A stretch of 64,000 bases of DNA from Streptomyces caniferus (GCF_009811555.1 NZ_BLIN01000003.1:558001-622000), one strand, 5' to 3'. Positions 35,369 to 44,836 are shown, counted from the first letter of the stretch. Made by a program: numbers and translations. The notes: generated by a model from the sequence alone, not told the origin.

Positions 35369-36226
35369 GTGACTCATTTTTCCCGTTCTTCATCCCGCGT
35401 CGCAGCGGCCCTGCTCACCGGGGCCGTGCTGTGCGGCACGGCGGCCTGCACGGCGTCCGGCGACCGCACCGCCGCGTCGGGGAGCATCGACGCGACGCCG
35501 GTCGCCGCGGTGCAAAAGGCCGTGAACAAGGGCGCCAAGCTCAACTCCGTCTCGTATCGGCTCTCCGGCAAGGTGCCGGGCCAGGGGACGCTCGACGGCA
35601 AGGTGTCGTTCAGCATCCGCCCGCGCGCCATCGACATGCGGATGAAGGCCTCCGGAGGCAAGGAGGAGGGCGAGTTCTCGGTGCGGCTCGTCGGGGACGC
35701 GGTGTATCTCGGCGGGGGCGGGAAGGCTGCGGCCGCGATGGACGGCAAGCACTGGATCAAGTTCGCCATGAAGGGCAAGGAGGGCGGCGGCCTCGGGGGG
35801 ATGCAGCGGCAGGCCGACCAGGACCCGGCGGCGCAGGCGTCCCTGCTCCCCCAGTCCGACGACGTCAAGAAGGTCGGCGAGGAGACCGTCGACGGGGTGC
35901 GGACGACGCACTACGCCGGTGTGGTCGAGGTGGCGGACCTGCTGAACAAGCGGGCGCCCAAGAGCGCGCTGGACACCGAGCGCCGCAAGAAGGTGATCGA
36001 GCAGTACAAGCAGCTCGGGGTGAGCAAGCTGAACCTCGACATGTGGGTCGGTCCCGGCGACCGCACCGTGAAGTTCCGTGAGCGCGCCCGCACGGCTCAG
36101 GGCCCGCTGGACCTGACCATACGGTTCTTCGACGTCAACAAGCCGGTCAGGGTCCAGGCGCCGCCCGCTTCCGACACGGTGGACCTGGCGCAGAAGCTCG
36201 AGGAAGCCGGAAAGCGCCTGGGTTAG
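35369..36226 (+). CDS. LppX/LprG-like lipoprotein
   Basis: 285 residues. The GTG start has GGGGGG in front of it. A lipobox gives a lipidated Cys near residue 27 (CGTAAC). The mature part has the long strand pattern of the LppX_LprAFG group: VSYRLSGKVPGQGTLDGKVS, a GDAVYLGGGG segment, and KVGEETVDGVRTTHYAGVVE near the middle, which is typical of this domain. These proteins carry lipids or act as envelope chaperones in mycobacteria; the Streptomyces role is unknown. The stop overlaps the stop of the convergent gene by 4 bases. Confidence 0.8.
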   Translation: MTHFSRSSSRVAAALLTGAVLCGTAACTASGDRTAASGSIDATPVAAVQKAVNKGAKLNSVSYRLSGKVPGQGTLDGKVSFSIRPRAIDMRMKASGGKEEGEFSVRLVGDAVYLGGGGKAAAAMDGKHWIKFAMKGKEGGGLGGMQRQADQDPAAQASLLPQSDDVKKVGEETVDGVRTTHYAGVVEVADLLNKRAPKSALDTERRKKVIEQYKQLGVSKLNLDMWVGPGDRTVKFRERARTAQGPLDLTIRFFDVNKPVRVQAPPASDTVDLAQKLEEAGKRLG

Positions 36227-37107
36227 CGGGGGTTGCCGCCGCGCGGCGCGGGCTCCTCGTCGAGGTGCGGCAGACCGATCGGGTTGGGGAAGGGCAGCAC
36301 CTCCGCGGCCAGGAGTCGGCGGACCAGGGGTTCGAGCGCATGCAGCATCCCCTCGGTCGTCGCCTCGGGCAGCGGGCGCAGCAGGCGTGCGGCCAGCCGG
36401 TCGGTCGCCGCCTCGATGCGCTCCCGTTCCCCCCGGCCGTAGTCGGTCGCGTCGCCCTGGGCGTCCACGAGGTCGCGGGCGCGCAGCCGGTCCGCCGCGG
36501 CGGCCCAGTCCTCCTCGCTCCAGCCGCGGTCCTGCCGCATGGTGTCCCGGGGGACGCGGCCCGACGCGACGGCGAGGACCAGGGCCTCGCAGCCGTCGAG
36601 CCCCTCGTCGGCGAGCACGGCGAGATGTGCGTCGCCCCGGAACTCCCGCACGGTCGTGGCCAGTTGCCACAGGCGCTCGACGGGGTCGGCGTGGTCGCAC
36701 AGCTCTCGGTTGGCGGCGAAGAGCGGACGGGCGATGGCCGGCGCCTCGTCGACGATCGTCTGGAGCGGGGGCAGCAGTCCGGCTGCCGTGCGTTCCAGCT
36801 CGGGGTCGATCCCGCGCAGTGCGTGGGCCGCGCGGCTGCCGCGCTCGTCGAGGACATGCGTCGGGCCGACGACGCTCCAGGCCGCGGGCAGCGCACGGGC
36901 CACCATTCCCGGGGCGAACACCCCGAGTACGGCCGTGGCCGCCGCGGGCTCGATCGCCCCCAAAGGCGCCGTGCGCGAGGCGAAATACCCCATCCAGAAG
37001 CCCTTGAGACCGAGGTCCTTGCCCAGGGCACGGCACCTGTCGTCGAAGTAGCAGACCGCGTGCAGCGGCTCGGTCAGCAGCCAGAGCGATCGCGCGTGCA
37101 GCTCCAT
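36223..37107 (-). CDS. SCO6745-family protein
   Basis: 294 residues, all alpha, with no transmembrane segment. The N terminus (ARSLWLLTEPLHAVCYFDDR) and the GFWMGYFASRTAPLGAI segment are characteristic of the SCO6745 family, which contains two winged-helix-like modules; RDTMRQDRGWSEEDWAAAAD begins the second half. No enzymatic role is established for this family. Its 3' end overlaps that of the lipoprotein gene on the other strand by 4 bases. Confidence 0.75.
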   Translation of the reverse strand: MELHARSLWLLTEPLHAVCYFDDRCRALGKDLGLKGFWMGYFASRTAPLGAIEPAAATAVLGVFAPGMVARALPAAWSVVGPTHVLDERGSRAAHALRGIDPELERTAAGLLPPLQTIVDEAPAIARPLFAANRELCDHADPVERLWQLATTVREFRGDAHLAVLADEGLDGCEALVLAVASGRVPRDTMRQDRGWSEEDWAAAADRLRARDLVDAQGDATDYGRGERERIEAATDRLAARLLRPLPEATTEGMLHALEPLVRRLLAAEVLPFPNPIGLPHLDEEPAPRGGNPR

Positions 37108-37214
37108 GAACGGCACGCTACCGCCGGCGGACGCCCGGCGCAGCGCATCGAAGCGCGCAGGCCGCCCGCACCGGGGCCTTCGCGCACCCGACACCGAATC
37201 GAGGATCAGCAGCA

Positions 37215-38105
37215 ATGCCGAGCAACGCAGAGATCATCAACAACGCTCTCGATCACATAGCGGCGGGCTACATCTTTCCCCGGTGTGCCGCGGAGGCCGA
37301 CCGGGCGGTCCGCGCACGGCTGGCAGCCGGTGAGTACGACGCACTGAGCGGTGCCGCGTTCTGCGAGGCGGTGACGGCGCACCTCCAGGAGGCCTGCCCG
37401 GACAGACACCTCCGGCTGTTGTGGCAGGACGAGCCCCGGTCCGCCGAGCCCGCGGACGAGGACGCGGGCATGGCGGCCTTCCTCGCCCTGATGCGAGCCG
37501 AGAGCCAGGGCATCCGCCGCGTCGAACGGCTCGACGGCAATATCGGCTACCTGGACGTGCGGTGGATACCCGACGCCGGCCAGGGCGCCCGGGCGATCGG
37601 CGCGGCCATGGAGCTGGTCGCGGGCACCCGCGCACTCCTTCTCGACCTGCGGGAGTGCCGGGGCGGCCTGCCCGCGGGCGCGGCCATGTGGTGCAGCTAC
37701 TTCTTCCCCGACGACGGGGTGCACCTCAACGATGTGTACGAGCGCTCCACCGACTCCACCCGGCAGTACTGGACCCTCCCGTATCTGCCCGCGCCGCGCT
37801 ATCTCGACCGCCCCGTGTACGTGCTCACCGGCGCCACCACCTTCTCGGGCGGCGAGGACGTGGCGTACACCCTGCAGGCGCACGGGCGCGCCGAGGTGAT
37901 CGGTGAGGTGACCCGGGGCGGTGCGCACCCCACCGCCCACCATCCGGTCACGGAGCACATCACGGTCACCGTCCCGACGGCCCGGACCATCAACCCCCTC
38001 ACGGGCACCAACTGGGAAGGTGTCGGGGTGCGGCCGGACCGGACCGTACCGGCCGAGAAGGCACTGGAGACGGCGCACGAGGAGGCACAGCGGCGGCTGA
38101 CCTAG
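37215..38105 (+). CDS. S41-family (IRBP-like) peptidase
   Basis: 296 residues, no signal peptide. An N-terminal helical domain (1-75) is followed by a C-terminal-processing-protease fold. The core has LLLDLRECRGGLPAG (141-155) and the nucleophile segment TGATTFSGGEDVAYTLQ with Ser211, matching the TSSAGE/TFSGGE motif of tricorn/IRBP-type S41 enzymes. No PDZ domain is present. It ends with the usual GVGVRPDR, the S41 'G-x-G-V-x-P-D' closing motif. Divergent from the SCO6745-like gene. Confidence 0.88.
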   Translation: MPSNAEIINNALDHIAAGYIFPRCAAEADRAVRARLAAGEYDALSGAAFCEAVTAHLQEACPDRHLRLLWQDEPRSAEPADEDAGMAAFLALMRAESQGIRRVERLDGNIGYLDVRWIPDAGQGARAIGAAMELVAGTRALLLDLRECRGGLPAGAAMWCSYFFPDDGVHLNDVYERSTDSTRQYWTLPYLPAPRYLDRPVYVLTGATTFSGGEDVAYTLQAHGRAEVIGEVTRGGAHPTAHHPVTEHITVTVPTARTINPLTGTNWEGVGVRPDRTVPAEKALETAHEEAQRRLT

Positions 38106-38142
38106 CGCGGGTGCGGCGACGGCAGTGCGCTGGGCGGCGGGC

Positions 38143-38187
38143 GCCGGTGCTGTGGGCGCCGGTGCTGTGGGTGCCGGTGCTGTGGGT
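38143..38187. repeat. Three tandem 15-bp units
   Basis: The unit GCCGGTGCTGTGGGY occurs three times head to tail (38143-38157, 38158-38172, 38173-38187), with the only difference in the last base. It lies in the gap between the S41 gene and the small zinc-ribbon gene. The gap of ~207 bases has no gene. Confidence 0.8.
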
Positions 38188-38312
38188 GCCCGAGGGCGGT
38201 CCCGTCCGCGGGGGCGCCCGGGGGCGCGGGGGTGCCCGTCCGCGGTGGCATCCAGGGCCCGTGGTGTCCCGGCACGGGAGACCTCAGGCCGGCGCCCGGC
38301 GGCGGTCCGGCG

Positions 38313-38546
38313 TCAGCCGTCGGTGCGGCCGCCCGCTCCGAAGCCCGACTCCCAGGCCCAGAGGTGGGTGCAGTTGGGGCACTGCAGATGCAGCACGCTG
38401 CCCTTGTTGGACAGGAGATAGCGCCAGTGGTCACCGCAGGTACGGCCGTCGAGGCAGGTCCCGCAGCCCAGGTGGTCCTCGCAGCCGGGGCAGGGGACCC
38501 AGGCGCGGCGGCCGATGTCGGCGGTGGGGTCGAGCGGCAGCCGCAT
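38313..38546 (-). CDS. Small zinc-ribbon-like protein
   Basis: 77 residues with six cysteines arranged as CPGC, CGTC, a single C and CPNC (WVPCPGCEDHLGCGTCLDGRTC near the start is described here only in part), plus His residues nearby. Such a pattern suggests one or two zinc sites. The end is LWAWESGFGAGG. No named family is recognised. It follows the next small gene by 2 bases and is presumably cotranscribed with it. Confidence 0.65.
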   Translation of the reverse strand: MRLPLDPTADIGRRAWVPCPGCEDHLGCGTCLDGRTCGDHWRYLLSNKGSVLHLQCPNCTHLWAWESGFGAGGRTDG

Positions 38547-38548
38547 CC

Positions 38549-38785
38549 TCAGGCCTGCCCGGGGCCCGGCAGCACCTCGGCGGCGACCAGCATGTCGTAG
38601 GTGGCCTGCTGCTCCGCGTCCAGGCCCGAGTAGAGGAGCCGGTAGGCCTCGTCCTCGCCTTCCATCACCGCGACGGGGTCCCAGCCGTCACCCAGCGCCG
38701 CGAGGACCTCGGTCCGTCGCTGGGCTTCGTGAGCGGCGAGGTCCAGCTCGAATATCTGGTGGTCAGAGGTGTTGCGGTCGTTCAT
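38549..38785 (-). CDS. Small DUF6400-like protein
   Basis: 78 residues, acidic, mostly helical: HQIFELDLAAHEAQRRTEVL and GDGWDPVAVMEGEDEAYRLL, then LDAEQQATYDML. I associate the pattern with small Streptomyces DUF6400 proteins, but this is from memory. It is the first gene of a two-gene leftward unit with the zinc-ribbon gene. Confidence 0.6.
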   Translation of the reverse strand: MNDRNTSDHQIFELDLAAHEAQRRTEVLAALGDGWDPVAVMEGEDEAYRLLYSGLDAEQQATYDMLVAAEVLPGPGQA

Positions 38786-39140
38786 GGTGCGCGTCCTGTG
38801 CCACTTGCGGATGATGCGGACGTGTTTATCAAGCGGAACGGCACTGAGGAAGCGTCAGGCGGAGAGGGCCGGGCCGAGGGGCCGGAATGTGGACCAGTCG
38901 ATCACTCAGCGTGACGCGAAGAAATGCGACAACTGGCAGCTAAGCGACCGATCCGGACGGGATACGGCTTCAGGTATGCGCGGTATTGCCGGGAATCCGA
39001 GGCGTGACGTAATTCATCCGCGTGCTGCCGGATCGCCCGGGTAGCCCGACCCGGGGCGCCCGGGTTCCGGCCCCTCCGCGAGGCCGATCCGCCCGTGGCC
39101 CCGTGGCCCCGCGTGGGAAGCAAGGCCGCGCGGCGCAGCC
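38786..39140. other. Intergenic region
   Basis: About 355 bases between the PP2C phosphatase stop and the small acidic protein start. It must contain the promoter of the latter. No gene, repeat or clear hairpin was found. Confidence 0.4.
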
Positions 39141-40385
39141 CTAGCCCGTTCCCTCGCGGAGCGGCGGCCGGGCGGGCAGGCGGCGCACCGCGACCGCGGC
39201 GGCGTCGTCGCCGAGCCTGCCGTTCGTGTGCGCCAGCAGGTCCGCACGCAGTTGGCGCAGAACCTGCTGCGGGGTGCCCTCGCTCCAGGCTCCGGCGCGC
39301 TCGACGAGGGGGTAGAAGGTGCCCTTGTCGTCGCGGGCCTCGCTCACCCCGTCCGTGTGGAGCAGCAGCAGATCTCCCGGGGCGAAGGGGAACGTCTCGA
39401 CCTCGTAGTCCGGGGCGCCGGCCAGGCCGCCGAGGCCGATCGGCAGCGCGGTGCGCTCGCCGTACAGGGGGACGGCCCGCCCGTCGCGCAGCAGCAGCGG
39501 GGGCGGATGACCGCAGTTGATGAGGCGCAGCACGGACCAGCGGTCGGGGATGTCCAGCAGCACGGCGGTCGCGAAGGTCTCGTCGCTGTCGGCGACGGGG
39601 TCGGGGCCGGCAACCGGAGGGACCGGAAGGGAGTCGGCATCCGGGCCAGGGTTCGGGCCGGGGTGGGGGCCGACCGCCGCCTTCGTCCCGGTCTCGGCGC
39701 CCGGCACGTCGTACCACTGGCTACTGTCCCAGCGGACGGCTCCGTCGAGGTGGATGGCCAGTCGGGGCAGGGTGGCCTGACGGTGGGCAGCCGCCCGGAA
39801 GGCGCCGAGGAGGAGGGCGGCGTGGCCGTAGGCGGGCAGCCCTTTGCCGCGGACATCGCCGATGATCAGCCGGGTGCTGCTGGTGGTGCGCGCCGCCGCG
39901 AACAGATCGCCGCCCATTTCCGCCTCCTCCTCGGCCGCCAGATAGAAGGAGGCGATCTCCAGGGCGCCGCTGCGCGCGGGCAGCGGCCGGAGCAGCACCT
40001 GCTGGGCGACCGCGGCCACCGAGCGGCTCTGGGTGAGCCGGCGCGCGTTGCGGTCCCGTACGACGGTGAAGAGCACGACCAGCCCGGAGACGACCACCAG
40101 CGCGGCGATCTGGGCCTGCAGATTCGTGGTGAACAGCACCTGGCGCGCGAGGCCGATGAACACCTGGGCGGCGACCGCCAGCGCACCGATCGCCGCGGTC
40201 AGGCGGGGCCCGGCGAAGGCCGCGGTGATCGCGGGGGCCGCGACGAGGAGCGGGCCCAGATGGATGTCGGGCGGCGCGAGAACGTCGATCACACAGACCG
40301 CCACGATGAGCCCGATCGGGATGAGCACCAGGACCTGGCTCAGTTCCCGTCGTCCGCGCAGCTCCGTCCGCCGTGCAAAGGGCAT
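39141..40385 (-). CDS. Membrane-bound PP2C/SpoIIE-type phosphatase
   Basis: 414 residues. The N terminus has four to five transmembrane segments (about 15-110), followed by a PP2C-type SpoIIE domain. Metal-binding motifs are EEEAEMGGDLFAA, IIGDVRGKGLPA, HTDGVSEARDD and the final LGDDAAAVAVRRL. A Pro-rich insertion (about 235-265) interrupts the domain. Such phosphatases usually dephosphorylate anti-anti-sigma factors in partner-switching systems; no anti-sigma or anti-anti-sigma gene is next to it. It is a single gene. Confidence 0.9.
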   Translation of the reverse strand: MPFARRTELRGRRELSQVLVLIPIGLIVAVCVIDVLAPPDIHLGPLLVAAPAITAAFAGPRLTAAIGALAVAAQVFIGLARQVLFTTNLQAQIAALVVVSGLVVLFTVVRDRNARRLTQSRSVAAVAQQVLLRPLPARSGALEIASFYLAAEEEAEMGGDLFAAARTTSSTRLIIGDVRGKGLPAYGHAALLLGAFRAAAHRQATLPRLAIHLDGAVRWDSSQWYDVPGAETGTKAAVGPHPGPNPGPDADSLPVPPVAGPDPVADSDETFATAVLLDIPDRWSVLRLINCGHPPPLLLRDGRAVPLYGERTALPIGLGGLAGAPDYEVETFPFAPGDLLLLHTDGVSEARDDKGTFYPLVERAGAWSEGTPQQVLRQLRADLLAHTNGRLGDDAAAVAVRRLPARPPLREGTG

Positions 40386-40431
40386 GCCTCATATTTGCAC
40401 CCGGGCGGACGAAATGCCTGGTTCGCCCCGG

Positions 40432-41136
40432 TCACGCCTCCGGCTGCCCGGCCGCCCGCCGCAGGGCCGCGATGAGCAGATCGAGCGCGGGGCCGACGGC
40501 CGAGCCCCCCATGAGCGGAAGGTGCTCGCGCACGCGGTGCAGGCTGGGGAACTCGTCCGCGGGCAGGTCGGCGTACCCCTCCTGCCAGGCCTGCTCGTCC
40601 GCCGCGCGCTGGGCGGGAGCCAGCCGCAGGACGCCGGCGTCCAGGGCCGCATGGCCGAGAGCGGTGTCGACGAGTGCGTGGTAGTGGCGGACGGCGGCGG
40701 CCTCGTCGAACCCGGCCCGGAGCAGCAGACCGATACCCGTGTCGACCGCGTGCTGCTCATGGGGCCGGCCCGTGACCCGGACGGTGCTGAACACCGCGAT
40801 CTGCGGGTGGCGCAGCGCGGAGCGGTAGGCCCGCAGACCGAAGTCGCGCAGGTCGGCGGCCCAGTCGCCGGTGGGCGTGAAGCCGGTCATGGACTCGCCG
40901 ATGAGGCGGTCGGCCAGCGCCAGCAGCAGATCCTCGGTGTTGCGGAAGTAGCGGTAGACGGCGGACGGATCGGCGCCGAGGGCCGCGCCGAGTTTGCGCA
41001 CGGTGAAGGCCTGCGCCCCCTGGGCGTCGATCAGTTCGCAGGCGGCGTCGACGATGAGGTCGGCCGACAGGACCACGCCTGAACTGGTCGGCCGGCGCCG
41101 CTTGCGCTCGACCGGGACGCGTTCGCTCTCCGCCAC
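40432..41136 (-). CDS. TetR-family regulator
   Basis: 234 residues. The N-terminal HTH reads AFTVRKLGAALGADPSAVYR and YFRNTEDLLLALADRL after a basic tail RKRRRP. The C-terminal ligand domain is of the TetR_C type. It is divergent from an APC permease gene with 290 bases between them, which contain two perfect short palindromes; it probably represses itself and the permease-amidohydrolase unit. Confidence 0.88.
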   Translation of the reverse strand: MAESERVPVERKRRRPTSSGVVLSADLIVDAACELIDAQGAQAFTVRKLGAALGADPSAVYRYFRNTEDLLLALADRLIGESMTGFTPTGDWAADLRDFGLRAYRSALRHPQIAVFSTVRVTGRPHEQHAVDTGIGLLLRAGFDEAAAVRHYHALVDTALGHAALDAGVLRLAPAQRAADEQAWQEGYADLPADEFPSLHRVREHLPLMGGSAVGPALDLLIAALRRAAGQPEA

Positions 41137-41191
41137 TCCGAACCCCTCCGCTTCACTCCGCCCCGGCCCCCGGGCCCTGTCGCAGCCAGGC

Positions 41192-41221
41192 TAACCAACA
41201 GGTTACGTCAACACCGTTGAC
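41192..41221. promoter_or_regulatory. Twin palindromes, candidate TetR operator
   Basis: TAACC (41192-41196) and GGTTA (41201-41205) form one inverted repeat, and GTCAAC (41207-41212) with GTTGAC (41216-41221) a second, one base apart. Both lie 55-85 bases upstream of the TetR start. The rest of the 290-base gap has no gene. Confidence 0.6.
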
Positions 41222-41426
41222 ACAAGATGGAAGGGCCTGTTTCATCGGCGGACATACACGGTTCACCGCGGTGCCCACCCCGCACCACCCCCCTTTCGTA
41301 CGACGCGGCCGGCCCGCGACCCCGGTCCCGGCGCGCGCCGTCCTGCCCCGCCGCCTCCATCCCGCACCTCCACGCCCCCCTGGCCCGGCCGAGACGGTCC
41401 GGCCCGCCGTCCAAGGAGTGAGTGCC

Positions 41427-42953
41427 ATGCCTTCCGCAGTGCAGCAGGACCCCGGACCGGCGCGAATGCGCCGCTCGCTGGGGGTGAAGGACGGGGTGGC
41501 GATCGCCGCGTCGAGCACCGCCGCGACCACCAGCATCGGCATCGGTATGGGCACGCTGGCCGCGTACACCGGCCGGCAGACGCCCGCCCTGCTGCTGCTG
41601 GCCTTCGTGCCCATCCTCGGCATCGCGCTGTCGTACGCCCGGCTCAACCGCACCGAGCCGAACTGCGGCAGCGGCTACACCTGGGTGGGCCGGTCCATCG
41701 GCCCCTGGCCCGGGTTCCTGACCGGGTGGGTGGTGCTGGTCGGCAACGTGATCTTCATGGCGTACACGGGTGCGGTGACCGGCTCCGTCGTCCTCCAGTT
41801 CCTCAACAAGATGGGCCTGCGCAGCGTCGGGGGGCTCCGGCTGGATCCGTCCTCGACCGGCATCAGCACCGCCGTCGGCCTGGTCGCGCTGGTGCTCGTC
41901 ACGGTCACCGCGATCACGGGCGTGCGGGCCGCGACCCGGCTGCAGATCTGGCTGCTGGTCTTCGAGTACGCGGTCCTGCTGCTCTTCTGCGGCTACGCCC
42001 TCGCCGTCGGCGACCAGCCGTTCTCGATGTCCTGGCTCAACCCCTTCGAGATCTCCTCACCCCAGGCGCTGGCACAGGGGATGGTGCTGGCGGTCTTCTT
42101 CTACTGGGGCTGGGACGCCGCGTTCAGCGTCAACGAGGAGACCCGCAGCTCGACCGACGCCGCCCGCGGCGGACTGATCGCGCTGGTGGCGATGCTGGGA
42201 CTGTTCCTCATCGGAGCGCTCGCCTTCCAGCGGGTGATGAGCACGGGTGAGCTCATCCACAACGGGCCGCAGGCGCTCACCTTCCTCGGCAGCGCACTGG
42301 CGCCGGAGCCCTGGGCCTCCCTGCCGCTGGCCGCCCTGATGTGCTCGGCCTTCGCCTCTCTCCAGTCGAGCGTCATCCCCACCGCCCGCGGCGCGCTGGC
42401 GATGGCCCGCGACCGCACGCTGGGTCCGATGTGGCAGCGGGTGCACCCGCGCTACGGCTCCCCCGCCGTGGGCACCCTCGTGGTCATGGCCCTCGCCGCG
42501 CTGCTCGCCGTGCTCGCGGTCGGCATCCCCCAGCTCAACGACATGATCCTGACCGCCGTCAACTCGATCGGCCTGACCGTGGCCCTCTACTACGGGCTGA
42601 CCGCACTCGCCTGCGCCGTGCGCTTCCGCGACAGCCTGCGCGGCGGAGCGGTGCGCGCACTGCGCGATGTGCTCGTCCCGGCGGTGAGCGCGCTGACGCT
42701 GTTCGGGCTCGGCGGCTACCTCGTCTGGGACTACGCGACCATGAGCGACCACTTCGAGGCGAGCCCGGACAACGGCTGGTTCATGCTGCTGCTGCCCGCG
42801 CTGTTCATCGCGCTGGGGCTGGCCACCGCCGCCTGGGCCAAGTGGGTACGCCGCGCTCCGTACTTCCACACCGGCCGGGGGACGGACGCCGACGCGATCA
42901 GCCTCCCGATGGACGCGGAGACCGCCGCGCTCCCCAGCCCGTCGGAGGGCTGA
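41427..42953 (+). CDS. APC-family permease
   Basis: 508 residues with about 12 transmembrane helices. The first helix carries SSTAATTSIGIGMGTLAAY in the APC unwound position, and the NCGSGYTWVGRSIGPWPGFL segment is typical of the amino acid/polyamine APC branch. The cytoplasmic loop ARGALAMARDRTLGPMWQRV is also conserved. The ATG at 41427 is 8 bases after AAGGAG. It precedes the amidohydrolase gene by 167 bases on the same strand; together they suggest uptake and hydrolysis of an amide or N-acyl compound. Confidence 0.88.
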   Translation: MPSAVQQDPGPARMRRSLGVKDGVAIAASSTAATTSIGIGMGTLAAYTGRQTPALLLLAFVPILGIALSYARLNRTEPNCGSGYTWVGRSIGPWPGFLTGWVVLVGNVIFMAYTGAVTGSVVLQFLNKMGLRSVGGLRLDPSSTGISTAVGLVALVLVTVTAITGVRAATRLQIWLLVFEYAVLLLFCGYALAVGDQPFSMSWLNPFEISSPQALAQGMVLAVFFYWGWDAAFSVNEETRSSTDAARGGLIALVAMLGLFLIGALAFQRVMSTGELIHNGPQALTFLGSALAPEPWASLPLAALMCSAFASLQSSVIPTARGALAMARDRTLGPMWQRVHPRYGSPAVGTLVVMALAALLAVLAVGIPQLNDMILTAVNSIGLTVALYYGLTALACAVRFRDSLRGGAVRALRDVLVPAVSALTLFGLGGYLVWDYATMSDHFEASPDNGWFMLLLPALFIALGLATAAWAKWVRRAPYFHTGRGTDADAISLPMDAETAALPSPSEG

Positions 42954-42980
42954 CCACGCTCCCGAGCCCTTCGGAGGGCT
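42936..42980 (+). terminator. Two successive small hairpins after the permease gene
   Basis: AGCCC/GGGCT arms at 42936-42940 and 42947-42951 reach into the stop codon region. A second copy at 42965-42980 has perfect arms AGCCCT and AGGGCT around TCGG. The two look like a duplicated hairpin, which may terminate or only attenuate transcription into the amidohydrolase gene. Confidence 0.45.
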
Positions 42981-43120
42981 GCCCGCGCTGCCGAGCCGCC
43001 CTGCGCACGAGCCGTCCGCCGCCCGGCCGTTCGAGGCCCTGACGACACGACCGCAACACTTCCATCACACCCATCACGTCCAACGCACCACCCACCCCAC
43101 ACACCTGGAGCGACCACCGC

Positions 43121-44836
43121 ATGGATCTCAGCACCACCGTGACCCCCGGGCCCGCCCCGGACTCCGCCGCCCACGGCGCCACCGGTGACGGCCCCGCCGA
43201 CCTCGTCTTCGTCTCCGGCCCCGTGCACACCGTCGACGCCGCGCGCACCCGGGCGAGCGCGGTGGCGGTACGCGGGGACCGCATCATCGCCGTCGGGCAC
43301 GACGCGCAGGTCCAGGACCTGATCGGGCCCGCCACGGACGTCGTCGATCTGCGCGGCAAGCTGCTCGTCCCCGGATTCCAGGACGCGCACGTCCATCCGG
43401 TCAGCGGCGGGCTGGAGTTGGCGCTGTGCGATCTGAGCGCGGCCGTCACCGCCGAGGCGTACCGCGAACTGATCAGCTCGTACGCTGCGGCGCACCCCGA
43501 GGCGGCGTGGATCACGGGCGGCGGCTGGTCCCTGGAGGCGTTCCCCGGCGGCATGCCGACCCGGGAGTTCCTGGACGCCCTCGTCCCCGACCGCCCGGTG
43601 TTCCTCGTCAACCGCGATCACCACGGCGCCTGGGCCAACTCCTGCGCCCTGGAACGGGCCGGGGTCACCTCCCGTACCCCGGATCCGGCCGACGGCCGTA
43701 TCGAGCGGGACGCCGACGGCCGCCCGACCGGCATGCTGCAGGAGGGCGCCATGCAGCTGGTGGCCGATCTGGTCCCGGAGGCCACGCTCGCCGAGCAGAC
43801 CGCGGGCCTGCTCAGGGCGCAGCGGCTGCTCCACGGGTACGGGGTGACCGCCTGGCAGGACGCGATGCTGGGCCGCGGCCCCGGAACGGCCGACTCCATC
43901 CCCGCGTATGAGGCCGTCCGGCGTGACGGAAAGCTCACCGCGCGGGTCACCGGCGCCCTGTGGTGGGACCGGTCCCGCGGGGTCGAGCAGATCCCCGGAC
44001 TCATCGCCCGTCGGGAGGAGTTGACGGGCGGGCGGCTGCAGGCCACCAGCGTCAAGATCATGCAGGACGGCATCGCCGAGAACCACACGGCCGCCATGCT
44101 CACCCCCTACCTCACCGCCTGCGGCTGCTCCTCCGACAACAGCGGCATCTCGTTCATCGACCCCGAGGACCTGCGGACCTACGTGACCCTGCTGGACGCG
44201 GAGGGCTTCCAGGTGCACTTCCACGCCCTGGGCGACCGGGCCGTACGCGAGGCGCTGGACGCGGTCGAGGCGGCCCGGCGGACGAACGGCCGGCGCGACA
44301 CCCGGCCGCACCTCGCCCATCTCCAGGTGGTCCACCCCGACGATGTGCCGCGCTTCCGCAGGCTCGGCGCGACGGCGAACATCCAGGCGCTCTGGGCGGC
44401 CCATGAGCCGCAGATGGACGAGCTGACCATTCCCTTCCTGGGTCCCCAACGGGCGGCCCGGCAGTACCCGTTCGGCGACCTGCTGCGCTCGGGCGCCACC
44501 CTCGCGGCGGGCAGCGACTGGCCGGTCAGCTCCCCCGACCCGATCGCCGCGCTGCATGTCGCGGTCAACCGCCGGGAGCCCGACTGCCCGGCCTCGACGC
44601 CGGTCTTCCTCCCCGAGCAACGCATCGACCTGGGCTCGGCGCTGGCCGCCTATACGGCCGGCAGCGCCTACGCCAACCATCTCGACGACACCGGCACCAT
44701 CCAGCCGGGAAAGCTGGCCGACCTGGTCGTCCTCGACCGTGATCCCTTCGACGGGCCCGACGAGGAGATCGCCGCGACCCGCGTGCTGCAGACGTTCGTC
44801 GGGGGGAGCCGGGTGTACGCGGCCGACGACGCCTGA
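43121..44836 (+). CDS. YtcJ-type metal-dependent amidohydrolase
   Basis: 571 residues, normal for the family. The metal site begins with FQDAHVHP (H-x-H) near residue 90; HFHALGDRAV and HLAHLQVVHP supply the later histidines; AAGSDWPVSSPDP gives the catalytic Asp. A typical YtcJ lid segment WITGGGWSLEAFPGGMPTRE follows the first metal motif. The family hydrolyses N-acyl or N-aryl amides and formamides; the exact substrate is not predictable. The first 25 residues are a low-complexity extension. Confidence 0.9.
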   Translation: MDLSTTVTPGPAPDSAAHGATGDGPADLVFVSGPVHTVDAARTRASAVAVRGDRIIAVGHDAQVQDLIGPATDVVDLRGKLLVPGFQDAHVHPVSGGLELALCDLSAAVTAEAYRELISSYAAAHPEAAWITGGGWSLEAFPGGMPTREFLDALVPDRPVFLVNRDHHGAWANSCALERAGVTSRTPDPADGRIERDADGRPTGMLQEGAMQLVADLVPEATLAEQTAGLLRAQRLLHGYGVTAWQDAMLGRGPGTADSIPAYEAVRRDGKLTARVTGALWWDRSRGVEQIPGLIARREELTGGRLQATSVKIMQDGIAENHTAAMLTPYLTACGCSSDNSGISFIDPEDLRTYVTLLDAEGFQVHFHALGDRAVREALDAVEAARRTNGRRDTRPHLAHLQVVHPDDVPRFRRLGATANIQALWAAHEPQMDELTIPFLGPQRAARQYPFGDLLRSGATLAAGSDWPVSSPDPIAALHVAVNRREPDCPASTPVFLPEQRIDLGSALAAYTAGSAYANHLDDTGTIQPGKLADLVVLDRDPFDGPDEEIAATRVLQTFVGGSRVYAADDA

